A stretch of DNA of 39,259 nt from Bacteroidaceae bacterium. Its GTDB lineage: Bacteria > Bacteroidota > Bacteroidia > Bacteroidales > Bacteroidaceae. The stretch is from positions 1 through 39,259 of the forward strand of contig JAFWAX010000016.1 of assembly GCA_017507385.1 (NCBI GenBank), read 5' to 3'. Positions 6,992 through 14,392 of this stretch are shown here, in pieces. Position 1 is the first letter of the stretch. Every line of letters begins with the position of its first letter. The notes beneath the pieces were generated by a model, which made no database searches, was not told where the DNA came from, and was given only the letters and a program-made list of their open reading frames with translations. A program made the translations under genes and the position numbers.

Positions 6992-8350
6992 ATGAAAACA
7001 TTTAGAATAGGTGGTGTTCATCCTGCTGAGAACAAGCTTTCTGCTGCTGAGCCAATTAAGGTGGCAGAACTTCCAAAGGTGGCGGTGTTCCCTATGGGAC
7101 AGCATATTGGTGCTCCTGCTTTGCCTATCGTTCAGAAGGGTGATAAGGTGAAAGTCGGTACGCAGATAGCCAAGCCCATGGAGAATGCGTTGTCCACATC
7201 TATCTTCTCGTCTGTCAGCGGAACGGTGTTGAAGGTTGATACGGTTGTAGAGGCCAGTGGCTACAAGAAGCCTGCTGTATATATCGCTGTTGAAGGTGAT
7301 GAGTGGGAAGAAAGTGTTGACAGAAGCGAGAAACTCGTCACTTTGAAGGACAAGCCTGAGCTTACACCTGAAAGTATTATAGAAAAAGTAAAAAATGCGG
7401 GCATTGTCGGTATGGGTGGTGCATGTTTTCCTACCCATGTAAAGCTGATGCCTCCGCCTCAATTTAAACCAGAGTGGGTTATCATCAATGCAGTGGAATG
7501 TGAGCCTTATCTGACTGCCGATCATCGTCTTATGCTTGAAAAAGCTGATGAGGTTCTTGTTGGCGTAAAGCTTCTCATGAAGGCTGCGAAAGTGGAAAAG
7601 GGTTTCATCGGCATTGAGGAAAACAAACCAGATGCCATCAAGTTGCTGACTGAGAAATGTGCAGCTCAATATCCAGACATCGAGGTTGTTCCGTTGAAGA
7701 CTAAATACCCACAAGGTGGTGAAAAGCAGCTGATTGATGCTGTTGTGCGCCGTCAGGTTCCAGCACCTCCCGCATTGCCTGTCTCTGTTGGTGCTATCAT
7801 ACAGAATGTGGGTACTGCTTTTGCTGTATATGAGGCTGTTATGAAGAATAAGCCCCTCTTTGAGCGCATCGTGACAGTAACAGGTAAGCAATTGAAATCG
7901 CCCAGCAACTTCCTGACTCGTATGGGTACTCCAATGAGCCAATTGATAGAGGCTTGTGGAGGTCTTCCTGAAGGTGAGGTGAAGGTTATTGGTGGTGGTC
8001 CAATGATGGGTAAGGCGCTTGTCAACACAGAAGTGCCTATCTGCAAGGGCTCATCAGGCGTTCTTATCATGAGCGGCAAGGATGCTCGCCGAGGTGAAGC
8101 TGAACCATGTATCCGCTGCGCTAAGTGTGTCAGCGCTTGTCCAATGGGGCTTGAACCTTATCTTCTTGCAACTTGTTCTGCTAAGAAGATGTGGGATAAA
8201 GTTGAGGCAGAAGAAATTACAAGTTGCATTGAGTGTGGATCTTGTCAATTTACTTGCCCATCTAATCGTCCGCTGCTTGATCTTGTCCGTATGGGAAAAC
8301 AAACAGTAATGACTAATATCCGTGCTCGTCAGATGGCGGCAAAAAAATAA
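6992..8350 (+). CDS. rnfC: Rnf complex subunit C, NADH- and FMN-binding peripheral subunit
   Basis: RnfC is the cytoplasmic subunit that binds NADH and FMN and exchanges electrons with RnfB. From the ATG at 6992 the protein has 452 residues and begins MKTFRIGGVHPAENKLS, as expected. An upstream in-frame TTG at 6968 would add eight residues but has no support. Visible features are the flavin/NAD-binding GMGGACFPTHVKL and INAVECEPYLTADHRLM segments (Nqo1-like), a SLBB-like middle region (VIGGGPMMGKAL), and two 4Fe-4S motifs, CIRCAKCVSACPMGLEP and CIECGSCQFTCPSNRP. The downstream spacer to rnfD is 99 nt and is filled with 8-nt repeats. Confidence 0.95.
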   Translation: MKTFRIGGVHPAENKLSAAEPIKVAELPKVAVFPMGQHIGAPALPIVQKGDKVKVGTQIAKPMENALSTSIFSSVSGTVLKVDTVVEASGYKKPAVYIAVEGDEWEESVDRSEKLVTLKDKPELTPESIIEKVKNAGIVGMGGACFPTHVKLMPPPQFKPEWVIINAVECEPYLTADHRLMLEKADEVLVGVKLLMKAAKVEKGFIGIEENKPDAIKLLTEKCAAQYPDIEVVPLKTKYPQGGEKQLIDAVVRRQVPAPPALPVSVGAIIQNVGTAFAVYEAVMKNKPLFERIVTVTGKQLKSPSNFLTRMGTPMSQLIEACGGLPEGEVKVIGGGPMMGKALVNTEVPICKGSSGVLIMSGKDARRGEAEPCIRCAKCVSACPMGLEPYLLATCSAKKMWDKVEAEEITSCIECGSCQFTCPSNRPLLDLVRMGKQTVMTNIRARQMAAKK

Positions 8351-8353
8351 AAT

Positions 8354-8442
8354 CGGTTATTCGGTTGTCCGGTTGTTCGGTTATTCGGTCATGGAACCGT
8401 TTGAAACCGTAAAACCTCAAAACCATAAAACCTCAAAACCGT
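8354..8442 (+). repeat. Two opposed arrays of 8-nt repeats between rnfC and rnfD
   Basis: Five octamers run from 8354 to 8393 (CGGTTATT, CGGTTGTC, CGGTTGTT, CGGTTATT, CGGTCATG). After a short junction, five more run from 8403 to 8442 (GAAACCGT, AAAACCTC, AAAACCAT, AAAACCTC, AAAACCGT). The CGGTT cores of the first array are complementary to the AACCG cores of the second, so the mRNA here could fold back on itself. The array ends 7 nt before the rnfD ATG. Confidence 0.85.
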
Positions 8443-8449
8443 AAAAAAA

Positions 8450-9442
8450 ATGAATAAATTAGTAGTTTCACTTTCACCTCACGTGCATAGTGGTGATTCT
8501 GTCAAGAAGAACATGTACTGGGTATGTATAGCCCTGATTCCTGCTCTTCTCTGCTCATTCATCAGCTTCGGTGTGGGTGCAATTATAACCACTGCGATTT
8601 CAGTGGCATCATGTGTGTTTTTTGAGTGGGCCATCAACAAGTTCATGCTGAAGAATCCTAAATGTACCGTGTGCGATGGCTCTGCAATTCTTACGGGTAT
8701 TCTTCTCGCGTTTAATTTGCCAAGCAACATTCAGCCATGGATTATCATAGTTGGTGCGTTGTTTGCGATTGGGGTAGTTAAGATGACTTTTGGCGGCCTT
8801 GGCTGCAATCTGTTCAATCCAGCTCTTGCTGGACGTGCGTTCCTGCTCATCTCTTTCCCTGTAGATATGACAACCTGGCCTAATCCGGGGCAGGGATTTG
8901 GGACCTATCTTGATGCTGAGACAGGCGCAACTCCCCTTGCCATCATGAAAGAGGCATTTAAGAGTGGCAATGCTGATGTTTTGAAGCAGCTTCCATCTTT
9001 TCAGGATATGTTATTGGGGAATACAGGTGGATGTCTTGGAGAAGTATGTGCACTCGCTCTGATTATAGGGTTAGTCATTCTTCTTGCTAAGAAAGTCATT
9101 ACATGGCACATTCCTATCAGTATTCTGGTGACGGTTTTTGTGTTCTCGGGCCTTCTCAATTTTGCTAATCCTGTTTATGCCAATCCTTTGGCAGAACTGA
9201 TGAGTGGTGGTCTGCTGTTGGGCGCAATCTTTATGGCAACCGATTATGTGACTTCTCCAATGAGCAAAAGTGGTCAGTTGGTGTATGGTGTTGCAATAGG
9301 TGTTTTGACCGTTGTTATCCGTACGTATGGTGCTTATCCTGAGGGCATGTCGTTTGCAATCCTTATCATGAATGCTTTCGTGCCACTCATTAATAATAAG
9401 TTTAAACCTAAAAGATTTGGCGAAGTGCCAGCAAAGAAGTAG
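8450..9442 (+). CDS. rnfD: Rnf complex subunit D, membrane flavoprotein
   Basis: RnfD is an integral membrane subunit carrying covalent FMN and forms part of the ion-translocating path. The 330-residue protein starts MNKLVVSLSPHVHSGDSV, typical of RnfD/NqrB, and has about nine or ten hydrophobic helices. The flavinylation motif DAETGATPLA lies at residues 155-163, with Thr161 as the expected FMN-ester residue attached by ApbE. The family segment GGLGCNLFNPALAGRAFLL is present (about 115-133), as is CTVCDGSAILTG (72-83). rnfG follows after 3 nt, so the two are probably translationally coupled. The start is fixed by the N-terminal family motif. Confidence 0.95.
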   Translation: MNKLVVSLSPHVHSGDSVKKNMYWVCIALIPALLCSFISFGVGAIITTAISVASCVFFEWAINKFMLKNPKCTVCDGSAILTGILLAFNLPSNIQPWIIIVGALFAIGVVKMTFGGLGCNLFNPALAGRAFLLISFPVDMTTWPNPGQGFGTYLDAETGATPLAIMKEAFKSGNADVLKQLPSFQDMLLGNTGGCLGEVCALALIIGLVILLAKKVITWHIPISILVTVFVFSGLLNFANPVYANPLAELMSGGLLLGAIFMATDYVTSPMSKSGQLVYGVAIGVLTVVIRTYGAYPEGMSFAILIMNAFVPLINNKFKPKRFGEVPAKK

Positions 9443-9445
9443 CGT

Positions 9446-10060
9446 ATGAAAAAGTTAAAGTCTTCATTAACAAATATGTTGGTGGTGCTCACTGTCATCG
9501 CCATTGTCGCTGCAGGAGTGCTGGCTTCGGTCAATGCGGTCACTGCTCCTCAGATTGAGAAAATCAACGCCGAGAATTTGGCCGCTGGTATCAAGGCTGT
9601 CATGGGCAGTGATGAGATACAGGTGTCAGAGCCTTGGGAGAAAGATGCTTTTGTCGTGTATGACATTGACGACAAGGACGGCAATAAACTTGGCAAGGCA
9701 GTTGTTACAGCGGAGAATGGTTTCAATGGAGCCATTAAGGTTCTTGTCGGCTTCAATGCAGAAGGCGACATCCTGGGCTATACAGTGCTTGAACATGCTG
9801 AAACTCCAGGGCTTGGCGCTAAGGCAAATGAATGGTTCCAAGATAAGATTATTGGTCTGAATCCAGGGGAAAGTAATTTTACAGTGAGCAAGGATGGTGG
9901 TGATGTGGATGCCATCACAGCTTCTACTATTACCAGCCGTGCATTTCTGAGAGCCATCCAAAATGCTTATGATAGAATCATGGCAGAAAAGGACGCTACA
10001 TCTGGCGCAACAAAGCAGGTGACAGCGGCTGATATTGAGACCCCGGAAGTGATAGAATAA
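9446..10060 (+). CDS. rnfG: Rnf complex subunit G, covalent-flavin protein with an extra SGAT motif
   Basis: RnfG is a single-helix anchored periplasmic-side flavoprotein relaying electrons through the complex. The 204-residue protein has an N-terminal helix (about 9-30) and an FMN-binding domain with HAETPGLGAK (117-126). The canonical flavinylation site is DAITAST at 155-161 followed by ITSRAF; Thr161 is the expected FMN-bearing residue. A second sequence, DATSGAT at 183-189, fits the ApbE recognition pattern Dxx(S/T)GA(S/T) even better and lies in the C-terminal tail. The gene is 3 nt after rnfD and 23 nt before rnfE. Confidence 0.93.
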   Translation: MKKLKSSLTNMLVVLTVIAIVAAGVLASVNAVTAPQIEKINAENLAAGIKAVMGSDEIQVSEPWEKDAFVVYDIDDKDGNKLGKAVVTAENGFNGAIKVLVGFNAEGDILGYTVLEHAETPGLGAKANEWFQDKIIGLNPGESNFTVSKDGGDVDAITASTITSRAFLRAIQNAYDRIMAEKDATSGATKQVTAADIETPEVIE

Positions 10061-10083
10061 CCCCCAAAAAAGGAAAAAGAATT

Positions 10084-10671
10084 ATGAATAACTTCAAAGT
10101 TTTGGTGAATGGTATCATCAAGGAGAATCCGACATTCGTCCTTCTTTTGGGTATGTGTCCAACTCTTGGTACCACATCTTCTGCCATCAATGGCATGTCT
10201 ATGGGACTCGCAACGATGTGTGTCCTCATTGTTTCTAACTTTATTATTTCTCTCATCAAGAAACTTATTCCTGATGCTGTGCGCATCCCAGCCTATATAG
10301 TCGTGATTGCCAGCCTTGTAACCGTGTTGCAGATGGTCATCAAAGCGTATGCGCCTGAAATAGACAAGAGTCTTGGACTCTTTATCCCGCTGATTGTAGT
10401 GAACTGTATTATTCTGGGTCGTGCAGAATCTTTTGCAGCAAAGAATGGTCCAATCGCTTCAATTTTTGACGGTATTGGTATTGGCTTAGGCTTTACTCTC
10501 GGTCTGACTGCACTTGGTGCGGCACGCGAGTTGTTGGGAACGGGTGCCATTTTCGGCATAAGCTTATGGGGCGAGCAGTATGGTATGCTCATGTTTGTCC
10601 TTGCGCCAGGAGCCTTCCTTGCGCTGGGTTATCTCATCGTATTGTTTAACAAATATGTAAAGAAAGCATAA
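10084..10671 (+). CDS. rnfE: Rnf complex subunit E, membrane subunit
   Basis: RnfE is an integral membrane subunit that pairs with RnfA; the two share an inverted topology and ligate an Fe-S centre between them. The 195-residue protein has six hydrophobic helices. It shows the expected cysteine segments, LLGMCPTLGTTSSA near residues 18-31 and VVNCIILGRAE about 105-115. Length fits the family. Start at ATG 10084 follows an A/G-rich leader (AAAAAAGGAAAAAGAATT). The stop codon TAA overlaps the first base of the AGGAGG sequence that serves rnfA. Confidence 0.93.
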   Translation: MNNFKVLVNGIIKENPTFVLLLGMCPTLGTTSSAINGMSMGLATMCVLIVSNFIISLIKKLIPDAVRIPAYIVVIASLVTVLQMVIKAYAPEIDKSLGLFIPLIVVNCIILGRAESFAAKNGPIASIFDGIGIGLGFTLGLTALGAARELLGTGAIFGISLWGEQYGMLMFVLAPGAFLALGYLIVLFNKYVKKA

Positions 10672-10676
10672 GGAGG
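10671..10676 (+). promoter_or_regulatory. Strong ribosome binding site that fixes the rnfA start
   Basis: AGGAGG at 10671-10676 is followed after 7 nt by ATA at 10684, the codon that begins the conserved RnfA N-terminus. The nearby ATG at 10691 is followed by one codon and a stop. The first in-frame standard start, TTG at 10702, is 25 nt away from the binding site and cuts into the first helix. Confidence 0.7.
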
Positions 10677-10683
10677 ATAGACT

Positions 10684-11298
10684 ATAAATTATGTATTAAG
10701 TTTGATTCTTATCATTATAACTGCCATCTTTGTCAACAATGTGGTGCTGGCTCAGTTCCTTGGTATATGTCCTTTCCTTGGCGTTTCAAAGAAAGTGGAT
10801 ACTGCATCGGGAATGGGAATGGCTGTTACGGCAGTTCTTGTTGTAGCAACGATTGTAACTTATCTCATACAGGTGTATGTGCTTGACAAGTTTGGTCTTG
10901 AGTATCTTCAGACCATTGCATTTATTCTTGTCATAGCTGCTCTCGTGCAGATGATTGAGATTATCCTCAAGAAGACTATGCCGGCACTCTATCAGGCACT
11001 GGGCGTATTCCTTCCCCTCATCACAACCAACTGCTGTATTCTTGGTGTGGCTATTCTTGTTATCCAGAAAGACTATGATTTGCTTGAAGGCATCATCTAT
11101 GCTCTTTCTACAGGTATAGGATTCCTGCTTGCCATGGTGCTGTTCGCCGGTCTTCGTGAACAGCTTGATTTGGTAGATGTTCCTAAGTCGTTTGAAGGAG
11201 TTCCTATCGCATTAGTTACGGCATCACTTCTTGCTATGGCATTCATGGGCTTTAGCGGTGTGGATGGAGGACTGAAAATTCTTTTCGGATTGCAGTAG
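10684..11298 (+). CDS. rnfA: Rnf complex subunit A, membrane subunit, apparent ATA start
   Basis: RnfA is the membrane partner of RnfE at the centre of the complex. The reading frame encodes x-NYVLSLILIIITAIFVNNVVLAQFLG, where the usual Met position is an ATA codon at 10684, 7 nt after AGGAGG. I place the start there (204 residues) because homologues begin M-(N/E)-Y-L and the spacing is ideal. A TTG start at 10702 would give 198 residues and remove part of helix 1. Six helices are visible. The cluster-binding cysteine segments are LGICPFLGVSKK and TTNCCILGVAI. The gene closes the rnf operon and is followed by a 16-bp hairpin. The ATA could be a real rare start, a point mutation or a base-calling error. 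Confidence 0.9.
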   Translation: MNYVLSLILIIITAIFVNNVVLAQFLGICPFLGVSKKVDTASGMGMAVTAVLVVATIVTYLIQVYVLDKFGLEYLQTIAFILVIAALVQMIEIILKKTMPALYQALGVFLPLITTNCCILGVAILVIQKDYDLLEGIIYALSTGIGFLLAMVLFAGLREQLDLVDVPKSFEGVPIALVTASLLAMAFMGFSGVDGGLKILFGLQ

Positions 11299-11324
11299 AG
11301 CATTTTCTGCTAATTATGATAATG

Positions 11325-11360
11325 AAGAAGTCTGGCATTCAGAGGAATGTCAGACTTCTT
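11325..11360. terminator. 16-bp hairpin after rnfA
   Basis: The arms 11325-11340 and 11345-11360 pair over all 16 positions with one G-T pair and an AGAG loop. There is no T-run, but the 3' arm ends CTTCTT. It is 26 nt after the rnfA stop and probably ends the operon transcript. Confidence 0.6.
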
Positions 11361-11758
11361 ATGTAAATATTCTTTGCCGAATGAAGTAGGGGATACATGT
11401 CTCTTGTATGTTTTTCTCTGTATTCTTATATGCACATGGTGAGCGCATAGGAGAACTTTTCTTTTGACATAGCGTGAGTTCGACGAATTAGCATCTATTC
11501 AAATCCATTGTTATTTCTACTGAAAAAAGAAAAAATACGCTTTCCTATAAAATCGTACCCGAGGGGTACGGTCAATGATTGGCTTATTATCCTGCAATTG
11601 CAGCTGTAAAAATGATGGCATGAATTTGTCGGACTCATGTTACGTTAACATATAAGTAGCGGTAGAGAAAGTGTATTTGTTGTAATCGACATGTTTTTTT
11701 GTGGAATTAAATTTGATAAATATTGGTGATGGGTGAAATGTGAAACGAAAAATATGTG
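11361..11758. other. Non-coding spacer between the rnf operon and the LolA-like gene
   Basis: No convincing gene is visible in this ~400 nt. It contains a solitary 17-nt palindrome at 11554-11570 that matches the repeat units found at 21.4 and 26.1 kb. The stretch ends at the promoter of the LolA-like gene. Confidence 0.5.
11554..11570. repeat. Solitary CGTACCC-NNN-GGGTACG palindrome
   Basis: CGTACCC GAG GGGTACG is a perfect 7-bp stem with a 3-nt loop. It is the same unit as in the three-unit clusters at 21371-21433 and 26083-26145, here as a single copy. Confidence 0.8.
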
Positions 11759-11766
11759 TAACTTTG
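11759..11766 (+). promoter_or_regulatory. -7 promoter element of the LolA-like gene
   Basis: TAACTTTG matches TAnnTTTG. It lies within the longest open frame, which shows that the true start is the downstream ATG at 11785. Confidence 0.6.
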
Positions 11767-11784
11767 CCGTCAAAAAGCAAAGAC

Positions 11785-12411
11785 ATGAAAATTAAAGTTT
11801 TGTTGCTCATATTTGCGTGGGCGCTTTCTTGGGGAATACAAGCACAAAATAATTCAGTTTCTTCCCGACAGGCAAGGGAAGTCTTTGATGAAGTCTATCA
11901 AAAAGTGTATGGTCCTCAGGGGGCATCGTTGCATTACAAGGTGGACATTGTTGGAATCTACAAGACGGAGGGAACAATTTGGTATAAAGGTAAAAAGTCG
12001 CGCTATCAATCGTCAAACAGCAAGAGTTGGAATGATGGAGTGACGGCATACTTGGTGAAGGATAAAAAGAGGACGGTGGAAATATTTACAGCGACATCTT
12101 CAAAACAGAGTCGCTTTGGCGATGATTTTAAGTTTGAATCAGAGAATTATACTTATCAGATGGAATCAGATGGCGATGATATCGTACTGATTCTGAAAGG
12201 GAAAAAGGGAACGAAGTCGATGAAGGAGATTCGTGCGTATCTTGACAAGAAGACACGTACTCCGCATTCACTGCGTATTAAAGTGGCTTTCTTTTGGGTT
12301 ACTGTGGACATTTCTAATTTGAAATCTGATGGACTCGGAGATGAAATATTTGTTTTTCCACGAAAAAAGTATAGCACTTATGAGTTCATTGACAGGAGAG
12401 ACGAGAATTAG
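11785..12411 (+). CDS. LolA-like periplasmic protein, putative
   Basis: From the ATG at 11785 this is a 208-residue protein with a signal peptide (MKIKVLLLIFAWALSWGIQAQ). An upstream in-frame ATG at 11740 is rejected because a promoter (11759-11766) lies between it and the signal peptide. The mature part has alternating beta strands typical of the LolA/LolB fold: a helix with REVFDEVYQKVYG, then short strands such as TEGTIWYKGKKSRYQ, YLVKDKKRTVEIF and YTYQMESDGDDIVLILKG, and a late Lys/Arg-rich part. In Bacteroidetes such proteins are called LolA-like lipoprotein chaperones. The assignment rests on overall pattern, not a diagnostic motif. The DUF4494 gene downstream has its own promoter. Confidence 0.6.
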   Translation: MKIKVLLLIFAWALSWGIQAQNNSVSSRQAREVFDEVYQKVYGPQGASLHYKVDIVGIYKTEGTIWYKGKKSRYQSSNSKSWNDGVTAYLVKDKKRTVEIFTATSSKQSRFGDDFKFESENYTYQMESDGDDIVLILKGKKGTKSMKEIRAYLDKKTRTPHSLRIKVAFFWVTVDISNLKSDGLGDEIFVFPRKKYSTYEFIDRRDEN

Positions 12412-12483
12412 TGCCAGTAGCGCAAATCTGCATCCTTTTTTGTTAATTATAGAGATTTCAATCCTTGTTTGTCTTTTTTTTCG

Positions 12484-12491
12484 TATCTTTG
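12484..12491 (+). promoter_or_regulatory. -7 promoter element of the DUF4494-yggS pair
   Basis: TATCTTTG matches TAnnTTTG and is 35 nt upstream of the ATG at 12527. Confidence 0.55.
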
Positions 12492-12526
12492 CAATATAAT
12501 AAGAATGAATGTAAAAAATAAAGAAA

Positions 12527-13006
12527 ATGGAAATTAACAGTTGGTTTGAATGTAAAGTCAAGATGGACGTGATGAAAGATGACGGCACAACAAAGCCTGA
12601 AACTTTGACCTATCTGGTTGATGCGCTGAACTTTACGGAGGCAGAGTCAAGAATCATAGAGGAAGTGAAGCCTTATACAAGTGGCAATCTTGATGTGACA
12701 GACATCAAACGTGTAAAATATGCCGAAATCTTTGCCAGCGATAACGATATGGCAGACAAGTGGTATAAAGTTCGCTGTCTGTTTATGACAATCGATGAGA
12801 AGACACAGACAGAGAAGGAGATAGCGAACAATATGCTGGTGCAGGCTGGAACTTTCCATGAAGCTGTGAAGAATTTTGATAACGGCATGAAAGGCAGTCT
12901 GATGGACTATAGAATAGCGACATTGCAAGAAACAAAAATTATGGATGTGTTCCGTTATGTGGCAAGAAGCAGAGAAGAGGCGAAGCCAGAATACGAGGCG
13001 TCATGA
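12527..13006 (+). CDS. DUF4494 family protein
   Basis: A 159-residue soluble acidic protein beginning MEINSWFECKVKMDV. It continues with TYLVDALNFTEAESRIIEEV, ...VTDIKRVKYAEIF, WYKVRCLFMTIDEK and a C-terminal helix. This pattern matches what I recall of DUF4494, a Bacteroidetes family seen in chromosomes and mobile elements with no established function. No signal peptide, membrane segment or catalytic motif is visible. Its stop overlaps the start of the YggS-type gene (ATGA at 13003-13006), so the two are translationally coupled. Confidence 0.8.
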   Translation: MEINSWFECKVKMDVMKDDGTTKPETLTYLVDALNFTEAESRIIEEVKPYTSGNLDVTDIKRVKYAEIFASDNDMADKWYKVRCLFMTIDEKTQTEKEIANNMLVQAGTFHEAVKNFDNGMKGSLMDYRIATLQETKIMDVFRYVARSREEAKPEYEAS

Positions 13007-13674
13007 TAAGAGATAACCTGAAAGACATAGAAAGAACCTTGAAGTCTGGCGTCAGGCTTGTTGCCGTGTCTAAATATCACCCGGTAGAGGCGCTGCAAGA
13101 AGCGTATGATGCAGGACATAGAATCTTTGGCGAAAGTCATGTGCAAGAACTTGTGGCGAAGCATGAGGCATTGCCGCAGGAGGACATAGACTGGCATTTT
13201 ATTGGTCATCTGCAAACCAACAAGGTGAAGTATATGGCTTCGTTCATAGGTGTGATTCATTCTGTAGATTCGATGAAACTGTTGAGGGAAATCGACAAGC
13301 AGGGGAAAAAAGCAGGGAGGATAATCGATGTGCTGTTGCAATTGCATGTCGCAGCAGAAGAGACCAAGTTCGGACTTTCTCCAGAAGAAGTCGTTGATAT
13401 GCTTGAAAGTGAAGAATTTCCTTCGTTGAAAAATGTGCGAGTCGTCGGTTTAATGGCTATGGCTACAAATACGGATGATGAGGAGCAGGTGGCAGAGGAA
13501 TTTGAGCGTGTCCGGAAGTTCTTCCATTTCTTGAAGCAGAACTATTTTTCAGATAAGTCTGAGTTTAAGGAACTTTCCATGGGAATGAGTGGAGATTACC
13601 TGATCGCCCAAGAGCATGAAAGTACCCTCGTGAGAGTGGGAAGCTCGATTTTCGGCGAGAGACATTATGAATGA
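13003..13674 (+). CDS. yggS: YggS family pyridoxal phosphate homeostasis protein
   Basis: YggS/PLPBP binds pyridoxal phosphate through a Schiff base and buffers the cofactor. The 223-residue protein has the family's beta/alpha barrel: VRLVAVSKYHPVEALQEAY with the PLP lysine in VSKYH (about residue 26), RIFGESHVQEL, WHFIGHLQTNKVKY, VIHSVDS, and the phosphate-binding C-terminal ELSMGMSGDYLIAQEHESTLVRVGSSIFG. No catalytic activity is known for the family. It overlaps the DUF4494 gene by 4 nt and precedes a Crp/Fnr-type regulator gene by 38 nt. All three may be one transcript. Confidence 0.92.
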   Translation: MIRDNLKDIERTLKSGVRLVAVSKYHPVEALQEAYDAGHRIFGESHVQELVAKHEALPQEDIDWHFIGHLQTNKVKYMASFIGVIHSVDSMKLLREIDKQGKKAGRIIDVLLQLHVAAEETKFGLSPEEVVDMLESEEFPSLKNVRVVGLMAMATNTDDEEQVAEEFERVRKFFHFLKQNYFSDKSEFKELSMGMSGDYLIAQEHESTLVRVGSSIFGERHYE

Positions 13675-13712
13675 CAGGGATGAATCAGAAACACTTTAAC
13701 TAATATAATACT

Positions 13713-14318
13713 ATGAATCTTAATGAAAAACGACGCGATGTGGCAAGAGAAATCTGCCGCTGTTATGGAGTTACACTTAGTGTCGACATATTGCATGCTT
13801 TTGCCGATATGCTTGAACCCTTCAAAGTGTTAAGAGGGCATCGGCTTTTGGAGGAAGGTCAGGTATGCGACTATATGTATTATGTGGAGCGAGGTTTGGT
13901 ATTGCAGTATTATAAGAAGAACAATGTTTCTGTAACTGAGCACATTAGCCATGAAGGAGACATGGTGATTTGTATTGAGAGTTTCTTTTTGCGCGAACCG
14001 TCTAAAATTGCAGTTACGATGCTGGAACCAAGCATCGTGTTTGGCATCCCCCATGACGCAATGGAAACTCTTGCAAGTAGGTCGTTTGAATTTTGCAAGT
14101 TGATATTTAGCATTCAGCAACGTGCCTTGATTGTCTCCCAGCGCAAAGCGGACGTGTTGCGTTTTGAGACGGCAAAAGAGCGCTATATCCGAACCATGAA
14201 AGAGAATCCAGAAATCATCCGTCGGGCGCCGCTGCACAATGTGGCATCGTTTTTGCAAATGTCGCCAGAGACACTAAGCAGGGTGAGGGCGCAAGTAACC
14301 GATGCTGATATAAAATAA
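13713..14318 (+). CDS. Crp/Fnr family transcriptional regulator
   Basis: The 201-residue protein has an N-terminal cyclic-nucleotide-binding-like beta roll. It includes LRGHRLLEEGQVCDYMYYVERGLVLQYY, then HISHEGDMVICIESFF and a strand ending VFGIPHDAMETL. A long dimer helix follows. A degenerate C-terminal helix-turn-helix reads HNVASFLQMSPETLSRVRAQ. This matches the Crp/Fnr-like regulators abundant in Bacteroidetes. The phosphate-binding RSA motif of true CRP and the N-terminal cysteine set of FNR are absent, so the effector is unknown. Targets cannot be read from the sequence. It probably shares a transcript with the yggS-like gene (38-nt gap) and converges on the dehydrogenase gene. Confidence 0.85.
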   Translation: MNLNEKRRDVAREICRCYGVTLSVDILHAFADMLEPFKVLRGHRLLEEGQVCDYMYYVERGLVLQYYKKNNVSVTEHISHEGDMVICIESFFLREPSKIAVTMLEPSIVFGIPHDAMETLASRSFEFCKLIFSIQQRALIVSQRKADVLRFETAKERYIRTMKENPEIIRRAPLHNVASFLQMSPETLSRVRAQVTDADIK

Positions 14319-14392
14319 GGATTCCTTTGTCTTTGGGGAAGGTGTGTTGATAGTTTGTCAATGTTTAATGGAGGCACCCCGTTCTGTTAGAG

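Noticed and set aside
6977..7942. 321-codon minus-strand ORF
   Set aside because: Antisense to rnfC, which has full Fe-S and flavin motifs; the mirrored protein has no domain.
8354..8442. CRISPR-like array
   Set aside because: Units are 8 nt without spacers; no cas gene is in the window.
10691..10699. ATG as rnfA start
   Set aside because: It is out of frame with RnfA and reads ATG TAT TAA.
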